DNA from: an uncultured Prevotellaceae bacterium
GTDB taxonomy: Bacteria; Bacteroidota; Bacteroidia; Bacteroidales; Bacteroidaceae
NCBI GenBank assembly: GCA_946406585.1
Contig: CAMJLI010000130.1
Coordinates: 1 to 5,902 of the forward strand
Length of the DNA: 5,902 nucleotides
Reading direction: 5' to 3'
In this document: positions 1 to 5,902 of the stretch, in pieces
Layout: every line of letters begins with the position of its first letter
Position numbering within the stretch: position 1 is the stretch's first letter
Notes under the pieces: model-generated
Told to the model about the DNA's origin: nothing
Databases searched by the model: none
The model's input: the letters and a program-made list of their open reading frames with translations, nothing else
Program-made: the position numbers and the translations under genes

Positions 1-1703
1 GAAGCGACAAGCCCATCCATGCAAACAACCCAACATACATGCGTCTTCATATAGAACGTGTGGGTCATTATTATGATTATTCCGGATGGACTGGTTTTGG
101 CATCCAGAACGATGGCTTCGATGGTTTTAGCATCAAGAAAGGTTCGAAGTATGATTTTTCTGTCTTCATGCGAAACGTAGAAGGCAATGCCAAAGAAGTG
201 CGCGTGGCACTGGTAGTGCCTCAAGGATGGGGAAAAGACCCCAAACTTGTTGGTGAAGCCAAACTGAACACATCCTCAGCAAACTGGACCAAGCATGAAG
301 CACAGATCACTGCTTCAGAAGACGCAGACAAGGCAATCCTTCAAATATTGGTATTAGGCACCGGAATTGTTGACGTGGACATGGTGTCTCTCATGCCTGA
401 AGACACATACAAAGGACATGGCATGAGGAAAGACCTGGCAGAAGCCCTGGCTGCCCTTAATCCGAAATTCATGCGCTTCCCCGGAGGATGCGTTGTTCAC
501 GGCGGCGGCGACGGTTTTTGGGATACATACCGCTGGAAGACCACGATAGGACCCAAAGAGCAACGACGCGGCTTGAAAAACACATGGGGCTACCACCAGT
601 CAATGGGTTTGGGTTATTTCGAGTATTTCCAGTTCTGTGAAGATTTGGGCATGGAGCCATTGCCTATACTCCCATGTGGCGTGAGCTGCCAAGGCACCAA
701 TGGCGGTTGGGGAATGAAAGACCAGGCACAAGACTGGGTCCCCATGAGCGAAATGGACGAATGGGTGAACGAAGCATTGGACTTGATAGAATGGGCTAAT
801 GGAGATGCCACCACAAAGTGGGGCCGCCTAAGAGCAGAAGCAGGCCATCCCAAACCATTCAACTTGAAATATCTTGGCTTGGGCAACGAAGAGCGCATCT
901 CTCCCGAATTCATAGAAAGATTCAAGTACATCTACGAAAGAGTGCATTCCGCACATCCAGAAATAGTCATAGTAGGAACGGCAGGCCCCGGTTCGCATCC
1001 TGGCAACAGAGATTTCGAAGCAGGCTGGAAACTTGCAGATGAAATCGGTTTGGACATACTCGACGAGCATTATTACGAGCCACGCGACTATTTCCTGAAA
1101 TCACGTCAATACGACAACTATCCACGTAACCGCAAGACAAAAGTATACCTCGGCGAATATGCTGCAAAAGACAAGAAACTGATAGACGCATTGGCAGAGG
1201 GTCTTTACTTGCTCCACGTAGAAAGGAATGGAGACATTGTGGCCATGACATCCTATGCACCTCTCTTTGCAAGGAAGAATGCCACGAACTGGAATCCCGA
1301 CCTTATTTATTTCGACAACGAGCGTCCTTACCTCACATGCAGCTATTACGTTCAGCAAATGTTCGGCCAGTCTTCGGGCAACTACTATTACGGAGACTGT
1401 GTGAAGATAGAAGATGGCACCGAGCTACAAGGCCAGTCGGTAATACTCAACACAAAGACCCGTCAGCTGTTTGTCAAGATATGCAATGCCAGTGCAGATG
1501 CAAAGGACGTGTCGATAAATCTCTCTCGCTTCAAGGGCATCAAGCCAACAGCTGTCCAGACCATCATTTCCGGCCAGCCAGAAGACGAGAACAACTATGA
1601 GCAGCAGCCAATATCGCCTCAGACCAAGACAATAAAGGCAAGCAAGAAAATGAAATACAATATTGCACCATATACAATGATGATGCTGCAATTCTCACTT
1701 TAA
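1..1703 (+). CDS. GH51 alpha-L-arabinofuranosidase, 5'-truncated by the window edge
   Basis: This enzyme is predicted to release terminal alpha-L-arabinofuranosyl residues from arabinan, arabinoxylan or derived oligosaccharides by the retaining GH51 mechanism. The reading frame is open from base 3, twelve codons before the first ATG at 39, and those codons (SDKPIHANNPTY) fit the family. The ATG is therefore internal and the true start, with any signal peptide, lies upstream. Numbering from the ATG, residues ~15-125 form a beta-rich, carbohydrate-binding-like segment (GFSIKKGSKYDFSVF). The catalytic TIM barrel follows, with RFPGGC at 146-151, LGLGNE with the probable acid/base Glu284, DEHYY at 342-346, and GEY with the probable nucleophile Glu373. 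The C-terminal ~150 residues are the usual all-beta domain, ending at a TAA. About 567 codons are visible; Bacteroidales homologues are longer. The family call is firm, the exact substrate is not. Export to the periplasm or surface is inferred only. Confidence 0.93.
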   Translation, partial: SDKPIHANNPTYMRLHIERVGHYYDYSGWTGFGIQNDGFDGFSIKKGSKYDFSVFMRNVEGNAKEVRVALVVPQGWGKDPKLVGEAKLNTSSANWTKHEAQITASEDADKAILQILVLGTGIVDVDMVSLMPEDTYKGHGMRKDLAEALAALNPKFMRFPGGCVVHGGGDGFWDTYRWKTTIGPKEQRRGLKNTWGYHQSMGLGYFEYFQFCEDLGMEPLPILPCGVSCQGTNGGWGMKDQAQDWVPMSEMDEWVNEALDLIEWANGDATTKWGRLRAEAGHPKPFNLKYLGLGNEERISPEFIERFKYIYERVHSAHPEIVIVGTAGPGSHPGNRDFEAGWKLADEIGLDILDEHYYEPRDYFLKSRQYDNYPRNRKTKVYLGEYAAKDKKLIDALAEGLYLLHVERNGDIVAMTSYAPLFARKNATNWNPDLIYFDNERPYLTCSYYVQQMFGQSSGNYYYGDCVKIEDGTELQGQSVILNTKTRQLFVKICNASADAKDVSINLSRFKGIKPTAVQTIISGQPEDENNYEQQPISPQTKTIKASKKMKYNIAPYTMMMLQFSL

Positions 1704-1733
1704 TTGACTATTTTTTAGGACATATTTCAAAAA

Positions 1734-1747
1734 TCAGGCATTCCTGA
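1734..1747. repeat. Short palindrome TCAGG-CATT-CCTGA
   Basis: Perfect 5-bp arms surround a 4-base loop, 30 bases after the arabinofuranosidase stop codon. Five A residues precede it on the + strand, so on the - strand it would be followed by TTTTTG. It therefore resembles a weak terminator only in the leftward direction, where no gene is present. An operator role or chance are both possible. Confidence 0.3.
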
Positions 1748-1766
1748 CAAATGTGACCATTAAGGT

Positions 1767-1837
1767 TGCAACAATGTTTCAAGCGGCCAGTCCCAAGAAA
1801 AAAACACGATGGGATTTGGCCGTTTGAACATTTTGCA
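1767..1837. repeat. Long imperfect inverted repeat / hairpin between the GH51 and ptb genes
   Basis: The left arm 1767-1795 and right arm 1810-1837 are nearly perfect reverse complements around a 14-base A-rich loop (1796-1809). I pair 1767-1771 with 1833-1837, 1773-1777 with 1828-1832, 1779-1782 with 1824-1827, 1784-1789 with 1817-1822, and 1791-1795 with 1810-1814. That is 25 Watson-Crick pairs, plus a G-T at 1783/1823 and a possible second G-T at 1790. Single bulges fall at C1772 and T1778, with one extra T at 1815/1816. The core GGCCA...TGGCC is the strongest part. No T-run follows on either strand, so it is not a standard intrinsic terminator. The right arm contains the -33 box of the predicted ptb promoter. 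It may protect the 3' end of read-through arabinofuranosidase mRNA, act as a regulatory cruciform or operator, or be a small palindromic element remnant. Confidence 0.75.
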
Positions 1838-1846
1838 CTAACTTTG
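1815..1846 (+). promoter_or_regulatory. Bacteroidota-type promoter of the ptb-type gene
   Basis: TTTG at 1815-1818 and TAACTTTG at 1839-1846 match the -33 (TTTG) and -7 (TAnnTTTG) consensus of the Bacteroidota primary sigma factor. The 20-base spacing is close to the family optimum. Transcription would begin near 1850-1853, giving a leader of roughly 30-34 bases before the ATG at 1884. The -33 box lies in the right arm of the long inverted repeat, so folding or protein binding there could affect this promoter. Confidence 0.7.
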
Positions 1847-1883
1847 CATATTAAGCCTGATTATTAACAAAAGCATCGTTATT

Positions 1884-2804
1884 ATGGAAACCATCAAAAA
1901 CTTCGACCAACTGGTGTCTCACCTTTCTCAGCAAGGCCAACGCAAACGCGTGGCAGTAGTATGCGCATCCGACGAGTCCACCCAATATGCTGTGGCACGT
2001 GCACTCCGTGAAGGATTCATAGAAGCCATCTTCGTGGGATGCAAGGAAGACATAGAGACAAAGCCAGATTTCATCGAAATGGCCGACCATATCACATACG
2101 TGGAAGCCGAAAGTCGCTTGGAAGCAGCCAACAAAGCAGTTGAACTGGTACGCGAACAGAAAGCCGACATACTGATGAAAGGTTTGATAAACACAGACGA
2201 CCTGCTACATGCCGTGCTCAACAAAGAGCATGGAATATTGCCAAAGGGACGTGTGCTTACACACCTCACGGCATCCTGCATTCCCGGCTATCCCAAGATG
2301 CTGTTCTTCACCGATGCAGCCGTCATCCCCTACCCCACACACGAGCAAAGAGTGGAACAGGTGAGATACATAACCAAACTATGTCACGACTTTGGCATTC
2401 CCGTCCCAAAGATATCCCTCATCCACTGCTCGGAAAAAGTAGGCGGCAAGTTCTTCCCCTTCACAGAGCGTTATGCTGAGATAATCGAAGAAGGGCGCCA
2501 GGGAACATTTGGACCTTGTGTCATAGACGGGCCACTCGACCTGAAGACATCCTGTTGCAAGGAAAGCTTGGAGAAAAAAGGCATCGCATCTCCCTTGGAA
2601 GGAGAGGCAGACGCACTTGTCTTCCCAGACATAGAGGCAGGCAACGTCTTCTACAAGACCATCACCCTATTCTCCAAAGCAGAGACAGCAGGCATGTTGG
2701 CAGGCACGATGGCCCCGGTGGTGCTGCCATCGCGCAGCGACAGCAAGACATGCAAGTTTTGCAGTCTGGCTCTGGCAGCCATCAATGCCAATTCCGCCAA
2801 ATAA
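1884..2804 (+). CDS. ptb: Phosphate acetyl/butyryltransferase family protein (phosphate butyryltransferase type)
   Basis: This family reversibly exchanges the CoA of an acyl-CoA for phosphate, giving an acyl-phosphate that a kinase can use to make ATP (cytoplasmic). The 306-residue length suits Ptb-type enzymes and the short Pta catalytic domain. Visible landmarks are an N-terminal nucleotide-fold strand (KRVAVVCASD, 21-30), ADILMKGLINTDDLLHAVL at 94-112, THLTASCIPGYPKMLFFTDAA at 126-146, DGPLDLKTS at 215-223, and the conserved tail PDIEAGNVFYKTI at 248-260 followed by AGTMAPVVLPSRSDS at 273-287. The ATG at 1884 lies about 31-34 bases downstream of the predicted transcription start and has no clear Shine-Dalgarno, as is usual in Bacteroidota. 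A butyrate kinase gene often follows ptb; here uvrA follows after 41 bases. Acyl specificity (acetyl, propionyl, butyryl, branched) cannot be read from sequence alone, so the symbol is provisional. Confidence 0.88.
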   Translation: METIKNFDQLVSHLSQQGQRKRVAVVCASDESTQYAVARALREGFIEAIFVGCKEDIETKPDFIEMADHITYVEAESRLEAANKAVELVREQKADILMKGLINTDDLLHAVLNKEHGILPKGRVLTHLTASCIPGYPKMLFFTDAAVIPYPTHEQRVEQVRYITKLCHDFGIPVPKISLIHCSEKVGGKFFPFTERYAEIIEEGRQGTFGPCVIDGPLDLKTSCCKESLEKKGIASPLEGEADALVFPDIEAGNVFYKTITLFSKAETAGMLAGTMAPVVLPSRSDSKTCKFCSLALAAINANSAK

Positions 2805-2845
2805 GACAAGGGAAAGATATCTTCAACAGCCAACAACAAAGACCA

Positions 2846-5662
2846 ATGAGATCGCACATTGAGGTGAAAGGTGCTCGGGTGAACAACCTGAAAAACGTAG
2901 ACGTTGACATCCCGCACGGCCAACTGGTAGTAATATCAGGCGTCAGCGGGAGTGGAAAGTCATCGTTGGCATTCGACACATTATATGCCGAAGGCCAACG
3001 CAGATATGTGGAGAGCCTTTCGTCGTATGCCAGACAATTCCTAGGGCGCATGAGCAAGCCAGAGTGCGACTATATCAAGGGGCTGCCTCCTGCCATTGCC
3101 ATCGAGCAACGTGTTGTCAGCCGCAATCCACGTTCCACCGTAGGAACCTCAACCGAAATATACGAATATCTCCGACTGCTGTATGCACGCATCGGACAGA
3201 CTTATTCCCCGATAAGCGGTTCGCTGGTGAAAAAACACACCGTAGATGACATTGTGAACAAAGTCAAGGAGTTCACGCTAGGTACAAAATTCTGCGTGAT
3301 GTCGCCATTGCACATGCCAGAAAGCCGCACGCTGGAAAGGCAGTTGCAGATGGAGCAACAACAAGGCTTTGTCAGACTGTTTTACAAAGGCCAGTTCCTA
3401 AGAATCGACGAGATGCTCGAGTCTCTCCCTGAAATGGGCAAAGTGGAAGCATCCGATTTGTATTTGTTGATAGACAGGATGTCTTTGGATGGAAGCAAAG
3501 ACAGCATTTCGAGACTGACCGACTCCATAGAGACAGCCCTTTACGAAGGAGACGGAGCATGCAGGATCACTTTTTTGCCGTCCAACTTGTCGTATGACTT
3601 CTCCACTCGGTTTGAGGCTGATGGCATGACATTTGAAGAGCCCAGCGACAATCTCTTTTCTTTCAACTCCCCCGTGGGAGCCTGTCCCACATGTGAAGGC
3701 TATGGCAATGTCATAGGCATTGACGAGAGACTTGTGATACCCAACACCACATTGAGCATATACGAAGGGTGCGTGCAGTGCTGGCATGGCGACAAGATGA
3801 AAATCTGGCAGGAAGAGTTTTGCCGCAGGGGTGCACGTCACAATTTTCCTATTTTCAAGCCTTATCTGGAACTTTCCAGCAAGGAAAAGGATTGGCTATG
3901 GAATGGCTTTCCTGAAGACCGCCAGCTCGACATTCACGAGCAAGTGTCTATCAATGCTTTCTTCGCCATGGTGAGAGAGAACCAATACAAGATACAATAC
4001 CGGGTGATGCTGAGTCGCTATAAGGGAAAGACCATCTGCCCCGACTGTCGTGGCACAAGACTAAAGAAAGAGGCCGGCTATGTGAAGATAGGCGGAAAGA
4101 GCATATCCGACTTGGTTGAGATGCCGATATGGAATCTCAGGGAATGGTTCTTGAACCTTGAATTGGACGAACACGAGCAAGCCATCGCCAAACGCCTATT
4201 GGTGGAAATCAACAACCGCCTGCAATTTCTCGTAGAAGTGGGATTGGGATACCTGACACTCAACCGAAGGTCCAACACCCTAAGTGGTGGAGAGAGCCAA
4301 CGAATAAACCTCACTACGGCAATAGGCAGTTCGTTGGTTGGCTCGCTATACATTCTCGACGAGCCAAGCATAGGACTTCACAGCCGCGACACGGCACGCT
4401 TGATACATGTGCTCAAAGAACTCCAGTCAATAGGAAACACCGTGATTGTTGTGGAACACGACGAAGAATTCATGCGTGCAGCAGACTACCTCATTGACAT
4501 AGGCCCCGACGCCGGCAGATTGGGCGGCGAAGTGGTTTTCATTGGGAAACCCGACGAGATAACAACCCATTCAGAGGAAAAATATCCCAACAGCCACACT
4601 GTGAAATACCTCACGCACTTGGAGAAAATACCAGTACCCACCACACGCAGGCCATGGAACCTGTTCATAAGCTTGCGTGGAGCCAGGATGAACAACCTGC
4701 GTGGAATAGACGTAAGGATACCACTCAACGTGTTTACTGTGGTTACCGGGGTGAGCGGCAGCGGGAAATCATCATTGGTAAAAGGAATACTGTATCCTGC
4801 CTTGAAAAGGCACTTGGGGGATGTCTGCGATGCACCAGGTGAATACCTTTCACTTGAAGGCGACTGGCAACAAATCCGCAGGGTGGAATTTGTTGACCAG
4901 AACCCCATAGGAAAGAGCAGCAGGAGCAACCCAGCCACCTACGTCAAGGCATACGATGCCATCCGCCAGCTCTTTGCAGAGCAGCAATTGTCGAAGCAAA
5001 TGGGATTCACCCCGCAGTTTTTCTCATTCAATGCCGACGGCGGCCGATGTGATGAATGCAAGGGTGCGGGCGTAATAACCGTGGAGATGCAATTCATGGC
5101 AGATTTGGAATTGGAATGTGAGGCATGTCATGGCCAGCGCTTCAAGCACGACATTCTCGAGGTGACTTTCGCCGGGAAGAACATCAACGACGTGCTTGAC
5201 ATGACTGTTTCTGAAGCAATATTGTTTTTCAAGGAGAACCAGCAAGACAGCATTGTGTCACGCCTACAGCCTCTGGAGGATGTTGGATTGGGATACATCA
5301 AGTTGGGGCAAAGTTCATCCACCTTGTCTGGCGGCGAAAACCAACGAGTGAAATTAGCATATTTCATTGGCCAGGAAAAACAAGACCCCACCCTGTTCAT
5401 GTTTGACGAACCTACCACAGGACTCCATTTCCACGACATACGCAAATTGCTTTCATCGTTCCAAAACCTCATTTCCAGAGGACACACCATATTGATAATA
5501 GAGCACAACATGGAAGTGATAAAAAGTGCGGACTACGTGATAGACCTTGGACCAGAAGGAGGCAACAAAGGAGGAAAACTGGTTTTTGCAGGAACTCCAG
5601 AAGATTTGGTCGACTGCCAAGAAAGCATTACAGGAAAATACTTGAAAAACCATCTTTCTTGA
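2846..5662 (+). CDS. uvrA: UvrA-family excinuclease ABC ATPase subunit (paralogue with altered zinc-ligand pattern)
   Basis: UvrA dimers scan DNA for bulky damage and load UvrB in nucleotide excision repair. This 938-residue protein has the family's full double-ABC layout. The first half has Walker A GVSGSGKS at 32-39, signature LSGGESQR at 479-486, Walker B LYILDEP at 501-507 and EHD at 537-539. The second half has Walker A at 635-642, signature LSGGENQR at 827-834, Walker B FMFDEP at 851-856 and EHN at 886-888. The region between ~126 and 235 is present, so a UvrB-binding domain is retained, unlike the short UvrA2 class. The second-half zinc finger is intact (C735/C738 and C758/C761), as is CPDC at 398-401. 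The first-half CxxC before FSFN is missing (FEADGMTFEEP instead), although C280/C283 remain. I chose the ATG at 2846, which begins the canonical IEVKGARVNNLKNVDV strand; longer in-frame starts run through the ptb gene. It is probably co-transcribed with ptb. Canonical repair versus a specialised paralogue role is undecided. Confidence 0.93.
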   Translation: MRSHIEVKGARVNNLKNVDVDIPHGQLVVISGVSGSGKSSLAFDTLYAEGQRRYVESLSSYARQFLGRMSKPECDYIKGLPPAIAIEQRVVSRNPRSTVGTSTEIYEYLRLLYARIGQTYSPISGSLVKKHTVDDIVNKVKEFTLGTKFCVMSPLHMPESRTLERQLQMEQQQGFVRLFYKGQFLRIDEMLESLPEMGKVEASDLYLLIDRMSLDGSKDSISRLTDSIETALYEGDGACRITFLPSNLSYDFSTRFEADGMTFEEPSDNLFSFNSPVGACPTCEGYGNVIGIDERLVIPNTTLSIYEGCVQCWHGDKMKIWQEEFCRRGARHNFPIFKPYLELSSKEKDWLWNGFPEDRQLDIHEQVSINAFFAMVRENQYKIQYRVMLSRYKGKTICPDCRGTRLKKEAGYVKIGGKSISDLVEMPIWNLREWFLNLELDEHEQAIAKRLLVEINNRLQFLVEVGLGYLTLNRRSNTLSGGESQRINLTTAIGSSLVGSLYILDEPSIGLHSRDTARLIHVLKELQSIGNTVIVVEHDEEFMRAADYLIDIGPDAGRLGGEVVFIGKPDEITTHSEEKYPNSHTVKYLTHLEKIPVPTTRRPWNLFISLRGARMNNLRGIDVRIPLNVFTVVTGVSGSGKSSLVKGILYPALKRHLGDVCDAPGEYLSLEGDWQQIRRVEFVDQNPIGKSSRSNPATYVKAYDAIRQLFAEQQLSKQMGFTPQFFSFNADGGRCDECKGAGVITVEMQFMADLELECEACHGQRFKHDILEVTFAGKNINDVLDMTVSEAILFFKENQQDSIVSRLQPLEDVGLGYIKLGQSSSTLSGGENQRVKLAYFIGQEKQDPTLFMFDEPTTGLHFHDIRKLLSSFQNLISRGHTILIIEHNMEVIKSADYVIDLGPEGGNKGGKLVFAGTPEDLVDCQESITGKYLKNHLS

Positions 5663-5707
5663 AAGCCTTGATAAAGCATCAACCACTAACAAAACTGTCT
5701 AACAATT

Positions 5708-5764
5708 TGATACAGATGAAAAAGAAATCCCATATATGATACAAAGAGGAAAACACATGATACA
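5708..5764 (+). repeat. Three TGATACA direct repeats in the intergenic gap
   Basis: TGATACA occurs at 5708-5714, 5737-5743 and 5758-5764. The last two share a longer ATGATACA and lie 21 bases apart, about two helical turns; the first is 29 bases from the second. They lie 46 to 102 bases after the uvrA stop and upstream of the next start codon, so they could be regulator half-sites. The gap is very AT-rich, so chance is a real possibility. Confidence 0.35.
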
Positions 5765-5815
5765 TTTTCAAAAACACATACCATAATGAGCAAAAACGCT
5801 GTAACAATCTAAAAA

Positions 5816-5833
5816 GGCTATTATAAAATAACC
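5816..5833. repeat. Imperfect inverted repeat GGCTATT-ATAA-AATAACC
   Basis: Seven-base arms with one mismatch (C5818 against A5831) surround a 4-base loop, ending three bases before the predicted -7 box at 5837. The position suits an operator for the gene that starts at 5883, but the arms are short and AT-rich. It is not followed by a T-run, so it is not a convincing terminator for uvrA. Confidence 0.25.
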
Positions 5834-5836
5834 TAA

Positions 5837-5844
5837 TACCTTTG
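5837..5844 (+). promoter_or_regulatory. Candidate Bacteroidota -7 element (TACCTTTG) for the gene at the right edge
   Basis: TACCTTTG matches the TAnnTTTG -7 consensus. It leaves 38 bases to the ATG at 5883, almost the same as the 37 bases between the ptb -7 box and its ATG. No TTTG is found about 20 bases upstream (the sequence there is AAAGG), so the -33 half is weak or absent and an activator may be needed. Confidence 0.45.
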
Positions 5845-5882
5845 CAAAAAATCTTAAAAACTAAAAAGTAATACTAAATTTT

Positions 5883-5902
5883 ATGAAAACCGAGAAAACA
5901 AA
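5883..5902 (+). CDS. Start of an unidentified gene, cut by the right edge
   Basis: An ATG at 5883 opens a frame reading MKTEKT and then leaves the window. Support comes from the upstream TACCTTTG element at a leader length matching the ptb gene, and from the AT-rich leader (ACTAAAAAGTAATACTAAAT) typical of Bacteroidota translation starts. Six residues are far too few to identify the product. Confidence 0.45.

Noticed and set aside
39..41. ATG at 39 as the true start of the arabinofuranosidase
   Set aside because: The frame is open to the window edge and the preceding codons (SDKPIHANNPTY) match the family, so the gene continues upstream.
1709..1717. T-run after the arabinofuranosidase stop as an intrinsic terminator
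   Set aside because: No stable stem precedes the run of T residues.
1823..1826. Second TTTG as the -33 box of the ptb promoter
   Set aside because: It is only 12 bases from the -7 box; the TTTG at 1815 gives the expected 20-base spacing.
2516..2845. A possible 110-residue N-terminal extension of the UvrA protein starting at the ATG at 2516
   Set aside because: It runs out of frame through the well-conserved ptb C-terminus, its residues are low-complexity and Arg/Gln-rich, and the canonical UvrA N-terminus begins at 2846.
3398..3841. Long antisense open frames within uvrA, including 3398-3841 and 4486-4938
   Set aside because: They lie opposite conserved UvrA coding sequence, have no recognisable domains and no promoter, and are explained by codon shadowing.
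5736..5786. Small ORF of 16 codons (MIQRGKHMIHF...)
   Set aside because: It is too short, sits in AT-rich repeat-like sequence and has no promoter or homology that I can recognise.
1..5902. CRISPR arrays, tRNA or rRNA genes, transposases and toxin-antitoxin genes
   Set aside because: I found no regular spaced repeats, cloverleaf or rRNA sequence, or relevant protein motifs on either strand.

Overview
The window looks like a chromosomal segment from a member of the Bacteroidota, most likely Bacteroidales of the Prevotella/Bacteroides type. Three things suggest this: a Bacteroidales-style GH51 arabinofuranosidase, promoters of the TTTG / TAnnTTTG type rather than the E. coli -35/-10 type, and start codons without a clear Shine-Dalgarno sequence. 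The genus is an inference; no rRNA or other phylogenetic marker is present.

Layout, all genes on the + strand: (1) The 3' part of a GH51 alpha-L-arabinofuranosidase gene runs in from the left edge and stops at 1703. (2) A 180-base gap (1704-1883) holds a short palindrome, a remarkable long imperfect inverted repeat (1767-1837) and a well-formed Bacteroidota promoter (1815-1846) whose -33 box lies inside the right arm of that repeat. (3) A complete phosphate acetyl/butyryltransferase gene (ptb type, 1884-2804) follows. (4) After 41 bases comes a complete uvrA-family gene (2846-5662, 938 aa). (5) An AT-rich 220-base gap (5663-5882) has three TGATACA repeats and a weaker promoter-like element. 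It leads to the start codon of another gene that is cut by the right edge.

How they fit together: the arabinofuranosidase belongs to plant-polysaccharide breakdown and is probably a separate transcription unit. The ptb-type gene and uvrA are close enough to be co-transcribed from the promoter at 1815-1846, although they serve unrelated processes (acyl-phosphate/acyl-CoA metabolism and nucleotide excision repair). The butyrate kinase gene that commonly partners ptb is not adjacent here.

I see no dramatic new system. The points most worth a second look are the long hairpin overlapping the ptb promoter, the UvrA paralogue that has lost the usual first-half zinc-ligand cysteines but has an extra CxxC nearby, and the kinase-less ptb-uvrA pairing.
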